64,000 nt of DNA from Alphaproteobacteria bacterium HT1-32 (GTDB lineage Bacteria > Pseudomonadota > Alphaproteobacteria > Rhodospirillales > HT1-32): assembly GCA_009649675.1 (NCBI GenBank), contig WJPL01000003.1, positions 648,808 to 712,807 of the forward strand, in the 5' to 3' direction. Below the pieces are notes generated by a model, which had not been told where the DNA came from, searched no databases, and saw only the letters and a program-made list of their open reading frames with translations. The translations under genes and the position numbers were made by a program. Shown one piece after another: positions 32,668-41,657 of the stretch; position 1 is the stretch's first letter; every line of letters begins with the position of its first letter.

Positions 32668-34695
32668 ATGAAAACCGCTGATGCCCTCGTTGTCTTTACA
32701 CCGTCCGGTCGCCGGGGGCGCTTCCCCCATGGTACACCACTGTTACAGGCCGCACGCAGCCTCGGGGTGGACGTGGACTCGGTCTGCGGCGGACGTGGTC
32801 TCTGTGGACGCTGTCAGGTCGATATCAACAGCGGTGAATTCGCCAAGTTCGCCATCAGTTCAGATCCGGGCAATCTGTCGCCGGTGGGGGCCGTTGAACA
32901 GCGATACGCTGAAAAACGTGGCCTGAAAGAAGGCCGGCGGCTCAGTTGTTCAGCCCTGATCGAAGGCGACATTGTTGTCGATGTGCCGGAAACCAGCCAG
33001 GTGCACCGCCAGATGGTGCGCAAGCGCGTCGAGGCGCGGGCCATTGAAATAGACCCGGTCGTGCGCCTGCATTATGTCGAGGTACGCCAGCCTGACATGC
33101 ATGACCCTACCGGCGATCTGCAACGGCTGTATCTGGCTTTGTCCGAGCAGTGGGAGGTCGGTGAACTGCGGATCGACCGCCCGGCCCTGCACAGCCTGCA
33201 GAAGGTTCTCCGTGCGGGAGACTGGAAAGTGACTGTCGCTGTCCGCAACGAGCGTGAGCTGATCCACATCTGGCCGGGCTTCAAGGATATCATCTACGGC
33301 CTTGCGGTTGATGTCGGTTCCACCACCATCGCCGCCCATCTGACGAACCTGTCCAGCGGCGAAGTCGTCGCTGCGGTGGGCGAGATGAATCCTCAGATCC
33401 GCTTCGGCGAAGACCTCATGAGCCGCATCTCCTATATCATGATGAATCCCGGCGGTGAGAAAATGCTGACGAGTGTTGTCCGTCAGGCCCTCAACGATCT
33501 GGCGCAGGAGGCTGCCACAGAAGCCGGGATCGACCTGACCGATATCATCGAGATGACCATCGTCGGCAACCCGATCATGCATCATCTTGTCCTCGGCATT
33601 GATCCGATTGAACTTGGCGGTGCCCCTTTTGCCCTCGCCACCGATGCCCCGCTCACGCTTTGGGCCAGCGAGATCGAGGTCATGGTCAATCCCGGCTGCC
33701 GGGCGCATTTCCTGCCCTGCATTGCCGGACATGTCGGAGCTGATTGTGCTGCCGTCATCCTGTCGGAAGCCCCTCACCTTACCGAAGCCCTGACGCTGAT
33801 CGTCGATGTCGGCACCAATGCCGAGATCGTACTCGGCAATCGTGACGGACTGCTGGCCTGTTCCAGCCCTACCGGCCCGGCCTTTGAAGGTGCCCAGATT
33901 TCCTGCGGCCAGCGGGCTGCCCCCGGTGCCATTGAACGGGTGCGCATTGACCCGGAGACACTGGAACCGAAGTTCCGGGTTATCGGGTCTGAATTATGGT
34001 CCGACGACCCGGCATTTGACGCCGGAACCGCAAAAATCGGCGTGACCGGAATATGCGGTTCAGGAATCATCGAGGTTATTGGTGAAATGTTCCTGGCCGG
34101 TATCCTGAGTGAAGACGGCGTGATTGACGGCTCAAAAGCTGATCAGAGCCCCCGGATCATTCCTGATGGCCGGACCTTTTCCTATCTGCTGAAAGCCGGT
34201 GAGCCGGAGATGCGGATCACCCAGAATGACATCCGGGCAATCCAGCTGGCCAAGGCTGCGCTTTATGCCGGAGCCCGGTTGCTGATGGACCGGCTTGGCG
34301 TCGATATGGTTGACCGGATCATTCTCGCAGGAGCCTTTGGCAGCCATATTGACCCGAAATATGCCATGCTGCTCGGCATGATTCCGGACTGCGATCTGGC
34401 GAATGTCTGGGCTGCGGGAAATGCTGCGGGGACCGGTGCGCGTATCGCCCTGCTCAACCGGGCCTCCCGGTCGGAAATTGCTGAAACCGTCCGCAATGTC
34501 GAAAAGGTGGAAACCGCGGTCGAGCCAAAGTTTCAGGATCATTTTGTCGCTGCCATGGCGATCCCTCACAAAACCGCTGACTATGCGAATCTTGCACGTC
34601 AGGTGTCGCTTCCAGTCAAATCGCCGGAAGGCGGCAGCGGTATCGATCAGCAGGGGTCAGGGCGTCGTCGTCGCCGCACCCGTGGCACGGTCTGA
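32668..34695 (+). CDS. RamA-like corrinoid reductive activase (2Fe-2S + ASKHA/DUF4445)
   Basis: The protein has 675 residues. A plant-type 2Fe-2S ferredoxin domain at the N-terminus has C40, C46, C49 and C94 (CGGRGLCGRC). The remainder is a DUF4445/ASKHA ATPase-like domain with YGLAVDVGSTTIAAHL, LIVDVGTNAEIVLG and ILAGAFGSHIDP. Relatives reduce inactive Co(II)-corrinoid to Co(I) using ATP and low-potential electrons. It ends with QGSGRRRRRTRGT, a second arginine-rich tail. It starts three bases after the preceding stop, so the genes are tightly coupled. Confidence 0.92.
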   Translation: MKTADALVVFTPSGRRGRFPHGTPLLQAARSLGVDVDSVCGGRGLCGRCQVDINSGEFAKFAISSDPGNLSPVGAVEQRYAEKRGLKEGRRLSCSALIEGDIVVDVPETSQVHRQMVRKRVEARAIEIDPVVRLHYVEVRQPDMHDPTGDLQRLYLALSEQWEVGELRIDRPALHSLQKVLRAGDWKVTVAVRNERELIHIWPGFKDIIYGLAVDVGSTTIAAHLTNLSSGEVVAAVGEMNPQIRFGEDLMSRISYIMMNPGGEKMLTSVVRQALNDLAQEAATEAGIDLTDIIEMTIVGNPIMHHLVLGIDPIELGGAPFALATDAPLTLWASEIEVMVNPGCRAHFLPCIAGHVGADCAAVILSEAPHLTEALTLIVDVGTNAEIVLGNRDGLLACSSPTGPAFEGAQISCGQRAAPGAIERVRIDPETLEPKFRVIGSELWSDDPAFDAGTAKIGVTGICGSGIIEVIGEMFLAGILSEDGVIDGSKADQSPRIIPDGRTFSYLLKAGEPEMRITQNDIRAIQLAKAALYAGARLLMDRLGVDMVDRIILAGAFGSHIDPKYAMLLGMIPDCDLANVWAAGNAAGTGARIALLNRASRSEIAETVRNVEKVETAVEPKFQDHFVAAMAIPHKTADYANLARQVSLPVKSPEGGSGIDQQGSGRRRRRTRGTV

Positions 34696-34706
34696 GGGAG
34701 GCGCGA

Positions 34707-35639
34707 ATGCATAATCTGGCCATTGATCCGCATCTCGTCGCAAAACAGGCGATCATCCGTTTTCTGGACGGCTGTTCCGTTGAGGTAACGCCAACTCAGG
34801 CAACGAAAGTCGGTGATTTCACCACCCATCTGTCGCCGGGCCAGCGTGTCATGGTGACCTTCCTGCCCGGCTCTGACTGGCGGGCCACGGTCAATACCGC
34901 CCGGATGCTGCGTGAACAGGGCTTTGAGCCGGTACCGCATATCGCCGCCCGCTCCATACCGGATACCGCGATGCTGGAAGATTTTCTGAAGGCCCTGCGC
35001 GAGGAAGCCGGCATACGCGAAGTACTGGCAATCGGGGGCGGCGTTGACCGGCCTGTCGGAAAGTTCGACTGCACCTTGCAGATGCTGCAAACCGGCCTGT
35101 TCCAGAAATACGGTATTTTCCGGATTGGCGTTGCCGGTCATCCCGAAGGCAGTCCCGATATTCCGGAAGCCATCGTGCGTCAGGCGATGATCGACAAGAA
35201 CCGGTTTGCCGGGCAGCACGGTTTGCAGATGGATATCGCGACCCAGTTCTGTTTTGAAGTCGATCCGATCGTAAAATGGGAACGCCAGTTGCGGGCAGAC
35301 GGCAACCGCCTGCCGATCTATGTCGGTATTGCCGGCCTTGCCACCCTGAAGACGCTGATGGCCCATGCAACCGCCTGCGGGGTCGGCAATTCGATCCGGG
35401 TGCTGATGAAGCAGGCAGGGAATATCACCAAGCTGATGTCGGTCCGCGAACCCGATGCGGTTGTCGGCGGCCTTGCCATGGAAATGGCCCGCGATCCCGA
35501 CAGTCTGCTGCGCGGCGCGCACTTCTTCCCGCTCGGCGGATTACGCCGGACAGCCGCCTGGATGCAGGCCGTCTCGAACGGTGATTTTGAGGCCAGTGCG
35601 GACGGTACAACCATCAGCCTTCACAAGCCCATCGATTAA
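34707..35639 (+). CDS. Methylenetetrahydrofolate reductase family protein (MetF-like)
   Basis: The protein has 310 residues. It has the MTHFR-type TIM barrel, with VEVTPTQATKVGDFTTHL, REVLAIGGGVDRPVGKFD, FRIGVAGHPEGSP and the FAD-barrel text DIATQFCFEVDPIVKWERQLR. MetF interconverts methylene- and methyl-tetrahydrofolate with a flavin. In this operon it would run as an oxidising step that feeds demethylation-derived methyl into the C1 pool, or supply methyl for the cycle. It is diverged from housekeeping MetF, so it is probably specialised. It sits 11 bases after the reactivase gene. Confidence 0.85.
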   Translation: MHNLAIDPHLVAKQAIIRFLDGCSVEVTPTQATKVGDFTTHLSPGQRVMVTFLPGSDWRATVNTARMLREQGFEPVPHIAARSIPDTAMLEDFLKALREEAGIREVLAIGGGVDRPVGKFDCTLQMLQTGLFQKYGIFRIGVAGHPEGSPDIPEAIVRQAMIDKNRFAGQHGLQMDIATQFCFEVDPIVKWERQLRADGNRLPIYVGIAGLATLKTLMAHATACGVGNSIRVLMKQAGNITKLMSVREPDAVVGGLAMEMARDPDSLLRGAHFFPLGGLRRTAAWMQAVSNGDFEASADGTTISLHKPID

Positions 35640-35659
35640 CCCTTGCCGGAGAGTGCGCC

Positions 35660-37222
35660 ATGAGTGACCCCGCAGTTGAACAGGAAAGTGGCCGCAAACG
35701 TGGACGCAGTGGCGGTCGTGATGCCCGCCGGGCACTCCGCTCAAAGGACACTTCGGTTTCCGTTCCCTTCATCACGCGGGGCATCCCGACCTTCGATGTA
35801 CTGAATGACGAAGGGCTGGATCTGATTGAACGCAATACGGATATCCTTCTGCAGGAAGTCGGCATCGACTTCCGGGGTGATGATGAGGTGCTCCGGATGT
35901 GGCGCGATGCAGGCGCATCCGTCGATGGCGAACGTGTCCGGTTCGAACCAGGAATGCTCAAGAACATCATACAGGCCACCGCTCCACGGCAATTTACTCA
36001 GCATGCCCGAAACCCGGAGCGATCGGTCCAGATTGGTGGCCCGCATACGGTACTGGCCCCGGCTTACGGCCCGCCCTTTGTCCGTGACCTCGATGGCGGC
36101 CGCCGCTATGGCACCATTCAAGATTTCCAGAATTTTGTGAAACTCGCCTATCTCTCGCGCGGGCTACATCATTCCGGCGGCACAGTCTGCGAACCGGTTG
36201 ACCTGCCGGTCAACAAGCGTCACCTGGATATGGTCTATGCCCATATCAAATATTCCGACAAACCCTTCATGGGCTCGGTCACCGCCCCGAAACGGGCTGA
36301 AGACACCATGACGATGGTGCGCCTGCTGTTCGGCGAAGATTTCGTTGATCAGAATTGTGTTGTCATAAACCTGATCAATGCCAATTCCCCGATGGTTTTC
36401 GATGACACAATGCTGGGAGCACTGAAAGTCTACGCCCGCGCCAATCAGGCCTGCGTCGTCTCTCCCTTCATTCTGGCCGGAGCGATGAGCCCGGTTACCG
36501 TCGCCGGCACCCTGACCCAGCTTTATGCCGAGGCGCTGGCCGGAATGGCCCTGACCCAGCTTTGCCGCCCCGGTGCGCCGGTTGTCTTCGGCACCTTCGC
36601 CTCTTCAATCTCCATGCAGTCCGGCGCGCCAACCTTTGGCACACCCGAACCTGCGATGGTCCTGCTGGGTGCCGGTCAGCTTGCCCGCCGTCTGGGTGTG
36701 CCATTCCGCAGCGGCGGCAATCTCTGTGGATCGAAAATCGCCGATGCCCAGGCTGCTTATGAAAGTGCCCAGACTTTCCAGCCAACCCTGAATGGCGGCG
36801 TGAATTTCGTCCTGCATGCCGCTGGCTGGCTCGAAGGCGGGCTCTGCATGAGTTATGAGAAATTCATGATGGATGTCGATCAATGCGCCGCCGCACGCAC
36901 CTATCTCGGTGGCGTTGATCTGAGCGAAAACGGGCAGGCAATGGATGCCGTGCGTGAAGTCGGACCGGGATCGCATTTCCTTGGCTGCGCCCATACCCAG
37001 GCGAACTTCGAGACCGCTTTCTTCCGGTCGACGCTGGCTGATAACAATTCGTTCGAACAATGGCTGGCCGAAGGATCACAAGATATTCAGCAGCGCGCCA
37101 ACGCTGCCTGGAAGAAAGCACTGGCCGAATATGAGGCCCCGCCACTGGCCCCGGAAATCGATGCAGCAATTCTTGACTTCATCAACCAGCGAAAAGCTTC
37201 CGAACCGGATTCAGATGTCTGA
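35660..37222 (+). CDS. Trimethylamine methyltransferase (MttB) family protein, non-pyrrolysine type
   Basis: The protein has 520 residues. It belongs to the MttB superfamily: an (alpha/beta)8 barrel with GIPTFDVLNDEGLDLIERNTDILLQEVGIDFRG split across the N-terminal helices, RHARNPERSVQIGG-like text, and AYGPPFVRDLDGGRRYGT. No amber codon interrupts the frame, so it lacks pyrrolysine and resembles the glycine betaine methyltransferase (MtgB) branch. It would transfer a methyl from a quaternary amine to the corrinoid carrier. The N-terminus (RKRGRSGGRDARR) is arginine-rich. The substrate is not assigned. Confidence 0.88.
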   Translation: MSDPAVEQESGRKRGRSGGRDARRALRSKDTSVSVPFITRGIPTFDVLNDEGLDLIERNTDILLQEVGIDFRGDDEVLRMWRDAGASVDGERVRFEPGMLKNIIQATAPRQFTQHARNPERSVQIGGPHTVLAPAYGPPFVRDLDGGRRYGTIQDFQNFVKLAYLSRGLHHSGGTVCEPVDLPVNKRHLDMVYAHIKYSDKPFMGSVTAPKRAEDTMTMVRLLFGEDFVDQNCVVINLINANSPMVFDDTMLGALKVYARANQACVVSPFILAGAMSPVTVAGTLTQLYAEALAGMALTQLCRPGAPVVFGTFASSISMQSGAPTFGTPEPAMVLLGAGQLARRLGVPFRSGGNLCGSKIADAQAAYESAQTFQPTLNGGVNFVLHAAGWLEGGLCMSYEKFMMDVDQCAAARTYLGGVDLSENGQAMDAVREVGPGSHFLGCAHTQANFETAFFRSTLADNNSFEQWLAEGSQDIQQRANAAWKKALAEYEAPPLAPEIDAAILDFINQRKASEPDSDV

Positions 37223-37328
37223 AAACCAGTGTCGCCGGCTATCCGAAACGGATTGACAATATACGCCACAGCATCAACGGTCTGTGTAACAGGATTGTCT
37301 AGTGCCTGGATCCTTTGATGCTGGTTTC

Positions 37329-38363
37329 ATGACTGAACATGCGTTTCTGAAGGGCTCGACTGCTGATGGACCCGTTAAAGTCCATTTCCTTCTGTTGCCT
37401 GATTTCTCTCTGACCGCCTTTACCGCAGCTATCGAACCGCTTCGGCTCGCCAACTATGTCAGTGGCCGGGAAGTTTATTACTGGGAGACCTGCGCCCTGC
37501 AGGGACAGCCGGTGAAGGCCAGTCTCGGCGCCACCATTCTGCCGACCAGCGCTGTGGAGAACGTGCGCTATCCTGATAATGTCGTGCTCTGTGGTGGCAT
37601 GGGGGGACACAAATTCCATGACCGTGATCTGATACGGACCGTCAAACGCTGGGCAAATGCCGGCACCCATCTGGGCACGCTGGATTCCGGCACTTTCATC
37701 CTCGCCCGGGCTGGCCTGCTGGATGATCACCGTTGCACCCTGCACTGGGAATTCCTCGATTCCTTTGTTGAGGAATTCCCTGAGGTTGATGTGCGACCGT
37801 CATTGTATGAAATCGACCGGAGAATGTTCACCTGTGCCGGTGGTGACGCGGCCGGCGACATGATGCTGAATGAAATCGTGGGCCGTCTTGGCCCTGAAGT
37901 CGCTGGCGCCGTCAGCGAACAGCTGATGCATGAGCGCATCCGCGACGGCAGCGATATCCAGCATCTGCCGGTTCATGCCCGGATGCGGATCAGCCATCCG
38001 CAACTTGTGAAAGCCATCCGCGAGATGGAGCAGAACATGGAAGACCCGCTGACGCGTGAGGAAATCGCCCGCCGTGTCGGCCTGTCCCAGCGCCAGCTTG
38101 AGCGCCTGTTCAGGCGCTATCTCAACACCACACCGGCCCGGCATTATCTGCGGCTCAGGCTGCTGCGGGCGCGGCACCTGCTGTTACAGACAACCCTGTC
38201 GATCACAGGGATCGCGGTTGCCAGCGGCTTTTGTTCAACTTCACATTTTTCGCGATGCTACCGGGAAGTCTTCGGACATTCACCCCGGGACGAACGCCGG
38301 TGGAGTGATGACAGCACAGTCTTCCCTGTCAACGAACCCGAACAGCAGGCAATCGGTTTCTGA
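37329..38363 (+). CDS. GlxA-type AraC family regulator (DJ-1/PfpI + HTH)
   Basis: The protein has 344 residues. The N-terminal DJ-1/PfpI-like ligand domain has VHFLLLPDFSLTAFTAAIEPLR and ends GTLDSGTFILARAGLLDDHR, where Ser replaces the usual Cys, so it should be a sensor. The C-terminus has two AraC HTH units (LTREEIARRVGLSQRQLERLFRRYL and ITGIAVASGFCSTSHFSRCYRE split around the linker). GlxA/GbdR/CdhR relatives sense betaines or carnitine. It follows the MttB gene and is probably its regulator. The ATG at 37329 is preferred over a GTG at 37302. Confidence 0.87.
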   Translation: MTEHAFLKGSTADGPVKVHFLLLPDFSLTAFTAAIEPLRLANYVSGREVYYWETCALQGQPVKASLGATILPTSAVENVRYPDNVVLCGGMGGHKFHDRDLIRTVKRWANAGTHLGTLDSGTFILARAGLLDDHRCTLHWEFLDSFVEEFPEVDVRPSLYEIDRRMFTCAGGDAAGDMMLNEIVGRLGPEVAGAVSEQLMHERIRDGSDIQHLPVHARMRISHPQLVKAIREMEQNMEDPLTREEIARRVGLSQRQLERLFRRYLNTTPARHYLRLRLLRARHLLLQTTLSITGIAVASGFCSTSHFSRCYREVFGHSPRDERRWSDDSTVFPVNEPEQQAIGF

Positions 38364-38373
38364 TTGCCTGCTG
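38343..38373. terminator. Hairpin overlapping the regulator stop codon
   Basis: CAGCAGGCAATC and GATTGCCTGCTG form a perfect 12-bp stem with a 7-base loop. The stem contains the stop codon of the GlxA-type regulator. It lies before a convergent gene at 38,403. Confidence 0.6.
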
Positions 38374-38402
38374 CCGGGACCATGCAGGTTATCCTGTAAT
38401 CG

Positions 38403-39467
38403 TCAGGCCATGATCGCCTTCACAAGCTGTTCCCCGAATGAACGGGTGCCTGCCGTACCACCCAAATCGCCGGTCCGGCCTGCCGGATCCTGCAACTGGC
38501 GGGTCACCGCACTATCAATTGCCTGCTGTGCCTGATGGTATTCAGGCCGGTTATGGCGATCGCCCAGCCAGCCCAGCAGCATTGCCACGGACAGAACGAT
38601 CCCGCCGGGGTTGGCCTTGTCCTGACCCGCAATATCCGGTGCAGAACCATGCGATGCCTGCGCCAGACCAAACTGATCACCGACATTAATTGACGGCCCC
38701 ATGCCCAGCCCGCCTGAAAGCTCGCAAGCCAGGTCGGAGAGAATATCCCCATACATATTGCTGGTCAGAAGAACATCAAAACTGGCCGGACGGCGCACCA
38801 GATGGGCCGCCGCTGCATCAATGATCAGTTCTTCGACCTCAACATCCGGAAACTCTTTCGCAACATCGAACGAAATATCCCGGAACATGCCGCAGCTCAT
38901 TTTCAGCACATTTGCCTTATGGACAACGGCGACCTTCTTGCGCCGGCGCTGTGCCAGCGTAAAGGCGCTGCGGGCGATCCTTTCGCATCCCGCCCGTGTA
39001 ATTTTCCGGACGGCAAGTGCCACGTCTTCCGTCGGCATGAACTCGCCGGAACCGGCAAACATGTTACGGTCCGCATAAAAGCCTTCGGTATTCTCCCGGG
39101 CCACAACCATATCCATGGCTGTTACCGTGGAAGGTACACCCTGATAGGTTTTTGCCGGGCGCAGGTTGGCATAGAGGTCAAGTGCCTTGCGGAATCCACC
39201 GGATGGATTGATGCCGCCTTCTTCCTTTGGCGGATAGGCATAAGTGCCCAGAGGCCCGAGAATCACACCATCATGTGCTTTTGCCTGCGCCACCAGCGCG
39301 TCCGGCATCGTCGAGCCGCTTTCCGCATAAGCCTCCATCCCGACTTTCGCATAGGTCAGTTCGACCCCCAGGCCAAACTTGCGGTTGACCGCCTCCAGTA
39401 CTTCGACGGCGACAGGTACAATTTCCGGACCGATATCATCGCCGGGCAAAACAAGCAGCTTCATCAA
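38403..39467 (-). CDS. Isocitrate/isopropylmalate dehydrogenase family protein
   Basis: The protein has 354 residues. It is a beta-decarboxylating dehydrogenase: LLVLPGDDIGPEIV, LYANLRPAKTY, VVARENTEGFYADR, HKANVLKMSCGMF and the metal-binding LTSNMYGDILSDL. NAD-binding text HGSAPDIAGQDKANPGG follows. LeuB, tartrate/3-isopropylmalate or homoisocitrate dehydrogenase are options; no leuCD or lysine genes are near, so the substrate is open. The starting ATG doublet (MMKLL) has no strong ribosome site. It converges on the GlxA-type regulator. Confidence 0.85.
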   Translation of the reverse strand: MMKLLVLPGDDIGPEIVPVAVEVLEAVNRKFGLGVELTYAKVGMEAYAESGSTMPDALVAQAKAHDGVILGPLGTYAYPPKEEGGINPSGGFRKALDLYANLRPAKTYQGVPSTVTAMDMVVARENTEGFYADRNMFAGSGEFMPTEDVALAVRKITRAGCERIARSAFTLAQRRRKKVAVVHKANVLKMSCGMFRDISFDVAKEFPDVEVEELIIDAAAAHLVRRPASFDVLLTSNMYGDILSDLACELSGGLGMGPSINVGDQFGLAQASHGSAPDIAGQDKANPGGIVLSVAMLLGWLGDRHNRPEYHQAQQAIDSAVTRQLQDPAGRTGDLGGTAGTRSFGEQLVKAIMA

Positions 39468-39528
39468 CGTTTCCTAATTCCTGATTTTTGAGTTGCCCTA
39501 CTTTCGCCATTCGGCAGACAAAAGAAAA

Positions 39529-39556
39529 GGGCCTGTCTCCATATGGAAACAGGCCC
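39529..39556 (-). terminator. Intrinsic terminator of the chemoreceptor gene
   Basis: GGGCCTG pairs with CAGGCCC around an inner TCCATATGGA palindrome. On the minus strand the stem is followed by TTTTCTTTT. It begins 27 bases after the chemoreceptor stop. Confidence 0.8.
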
Positions 39557-39582
39557 CGTTACAGATTAACAGATATGAAGCG

Positions 39583-41289
39583 TCAGTTTCGTATCTGTGA
39601 CAGAAAGCCGCTCAGCTTTTCACGCATTTCCTGTGCGACTGTTTCAAGCCTTTCCGTTGCATCCCGCATCTCTCGTGCCGAAGTATCTGTGATAGCAACG
39701 ATATCCTTCACCTCGCCAATCCGGGATGATGCCGTCATGACACTTTCCGAGCCCCGGTGAACACTGCTCGCGATCTCTGAAGTTGCAGCGCCCTGCTGAT
39801 CAATCGACGATGTCAGCTCACCGGCAATCTGTTCGATCTCCCGGATGATCGTGGAAATCCCGGCAATGGCTTCCGCCGCACCGGTAGTCGCTGTCTGAAT
39901 TGTACCGACCTGTTTGCTGATATCTTCGGTCGCCTTGGCAGTCTGTGACGCCAGCGTTTTCACCTCACTGGCGACTACCGCAAACCCCTTGCCCGCATCA
40001 CCTGCCCGGGCAGCTTCAATCGTTGCATTCAGGGCCAGCAGATTGGTCTGCTCTGCGATATCCGCAATAAGGCTGACCACCTCACCCACACGCTGTGCAG
40101 CGGTAACCAGTCCATCCATGCGTTCCTGGGCACTGCCTGCTTCATTGACAGCCCGCGTGGCAATGTCACTTGATCGGGCCACCTGCTGGCGAATTTCCTC
40201 GATCGAGGATGACAGTTCTTCTGCAGCAGCACTTACCGACTGAACATTTGCATTCGCTTCAACCGCAGCACTATTCGCCTGGTCGGTGCCTGTCCTTGCC
40301 TGATCCGTTGTCTGGCTGACCTTGTCTGCCGAGAGCCGCATCCCGGAAGCAGCTTCAGACACGGTTCCGACCAGGCCCCCAACCTGTTCTTCAAAAGAAT
40401 CAGCCAGCCTGCCACGTGATTCCCGGTTGCGCTGTTCGGTCTGTTCCCGCTCCATATGCTGCTGTTTCTCCAACTCGTCTTTTTCCAGCATGTTGGCCCG
40501 GAATACATCAAGTGCGCGTGCCATACCGCCAATCTCGTCTCCGCGGCTGTCAAACGGGATATCGATATTCGTTTCGCCACCAGACAGGCGTCGCATGAGT
40601 GCGGACAGGGCCGGTAACGGTGCGGTTATCAGCCTTGTCATCAGAACAGCAATCAGAATGCCCAGTGCGGTCGCAATCAGCGCGGAAACAGCGACACCAC
40701 GGACAATATTCCACAATGCTGAATCCAGATTTGATTTCAGGACCCCGGCATACAGAATTCCGACAACCTGCTTTTGCGGTGAGAATATTGGCTCATAAAT
40801 TGTGTAGTAGTCTTTACCCAGAATCGTCGCTTCACCGTTATAGGTCCTGCCAGAGGTAAGAACCGGATACACCCGGCCTTTCTGCCCCAGCGGCGTCCCG
40901 ACGGCCCGTGCACCATCATCCTTGATGATGTTGGTGGTTTTGCGCCAGAAGTCTTTCGTGTCCTCTTCCCATTTGAAAACCGTTGCCGTCTCGCCGGTAA
41001 CAAGACCGATTTCGTCAATCATCGTATGATCAGAAAATTCCGGAATTTCCGACATCCTCAGCCCCTCAACCCTACCTGAAGCGGAGATGCTGAAAGTCGT
41101 CTCGGGGAAGTTCTTGCGGAGGAGAATAGCCGCAGCACGCAAGCTCGCATTCTGACGGGCGACCACTTCTGCCTTGAGGTCGATGCTGACGATGTAGCAG
41201 GCGATAACAGCAACGGTCAGGGTCGACAAAGCCAGCAACACACCGGTCGCCAGCGTCAGTTGCATTCGCAATCCAGGATTAAATCTCAT
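39583..41289 (-). CDS. Methyl-accepting chemotaxis protein (single Cache, HAMP)
   Basis: The protein has 568 residues. One N-terminal membrane helix is followed by a Cache-type periplasmic domain (about residues 40-190, with [30 protein letters not shown] as its core). A second helix ([22 protein letters not shown]), HAMP, and a long signalling coiled coil with the hairpin tip [23 protein letters not shown] come after. It senses a small ligand and signals to CheA. The ATG at 41289 has an ideal GGAGGAAAAC site; a start 13 codons upstream is unlikely. No che genes are nearby. Confidence 0.9.
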   Translation of the reverse strand: MRFNPGLRMQLTLATGVLLALSTLTVAVIACYIVSIDLKAEVVARQNASLRAAAILLRKNFPETTFSISASGRVEGLRMSEIPEFSDHTMIDEIGLVTGETATVFKWEEDTKDFWRKTTNIIKDDGARAVGTPLGQKGRVYPVLTSGRTYNGEATILGKDYYTIYEPIFSPQKQVVGILYAGVLKSNLDSALWNIVRGVAVSALIATALGILIAVLMTRLITAPLPALSALMRRLSGGETNIDIPFDSRGDEIGGMARALDVFRANMLEKDELEKQQHMEREQTEQRNRESRGRLADSFEEQVGGLVGTVSEAASGMRLSADKVSQTTDQARTGTDQANSAAVEANANVQSVSAAAEELSSSIEEIRQQVARSSDIATRAVNEAGSAQERMDGLVTAAQRVGEVVSLIADIAEQTNLLALNATIEAARAGDAGKGFAVVASEVKTLASQTAKATEDISKQVGTIQTATTGAAEAIAGISTIIREIEQIAGELTSSIDQQGAATSEIASSVHRGSESVMTASSRIGEVKDIVAITDTSAREMRDATERLETVAQEMREKLSGFLSQIRN

Positions 41290-41657
41290 TGTTTTCCTCC
41301 CCCGAATTCGGCACGACGCCAAAATCATGAAAGAATGATATTAAGAGGAGGACCGTAATCCCGATATTCGTATTTCCACTTAGTCAAACCGCAAACAAAA
41401 TTTGTCACATTCGACATACAATTACTTAGATTATACTTTAGTAAAAATCAGCTAACCACCTGATATAAAAAGAAAAGGCTGACCGACGGCAGGGGACGTC
41501 GATCAGCCTCAGGAAATCTGCCGTCTGAACGGCATCGGTCTCAGAGTCTGCTGACCGGGGGAGACCGCTTTGGGGAAGGCCGGTCATCCAGTTCAGGTCA
41601 GCTATACAGTGCAACCATACAAAATCCGGATTACAGGTTTATGGCACCCATTATCGG
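41290..41657. other. Intergenic region upstream of the chemoreceptor
   Basis: This 368-base gap has no credible ORF. Its first part is AT-rich and carries a TATAAT (minus strand, 41430-41435) and a TTGACT that could serve the chemoreceptor. Its middle holds the terminator of the dehydrogenase transcript at 41476-41509. The remaining 148 bases to the dehydrogenase stop form an unusually long 3' untranslated stretch with several inverted repeats. Confidence 0.5.
41476..41509 (-). terminator. Intrinsic terminator on the minus strand
   Basis: AGGCTGACCGACG and CGTCGATCAGCCT pair with one mismatch. On the minus strand the stem is followed by TTTTCTTTTT. It is 148 bases beyond the stop of the hydroxyacid dehydrogenase gene. 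Confidence 0.7.

Noticed and set aside
35660-37222. Pyrrolysine (amber) codon in the MttB-family gene
   Set aside because: The frame is continuous with no TAG, and no pylS or pylT genes are visible, so it is the non-pyrrolysine branch.
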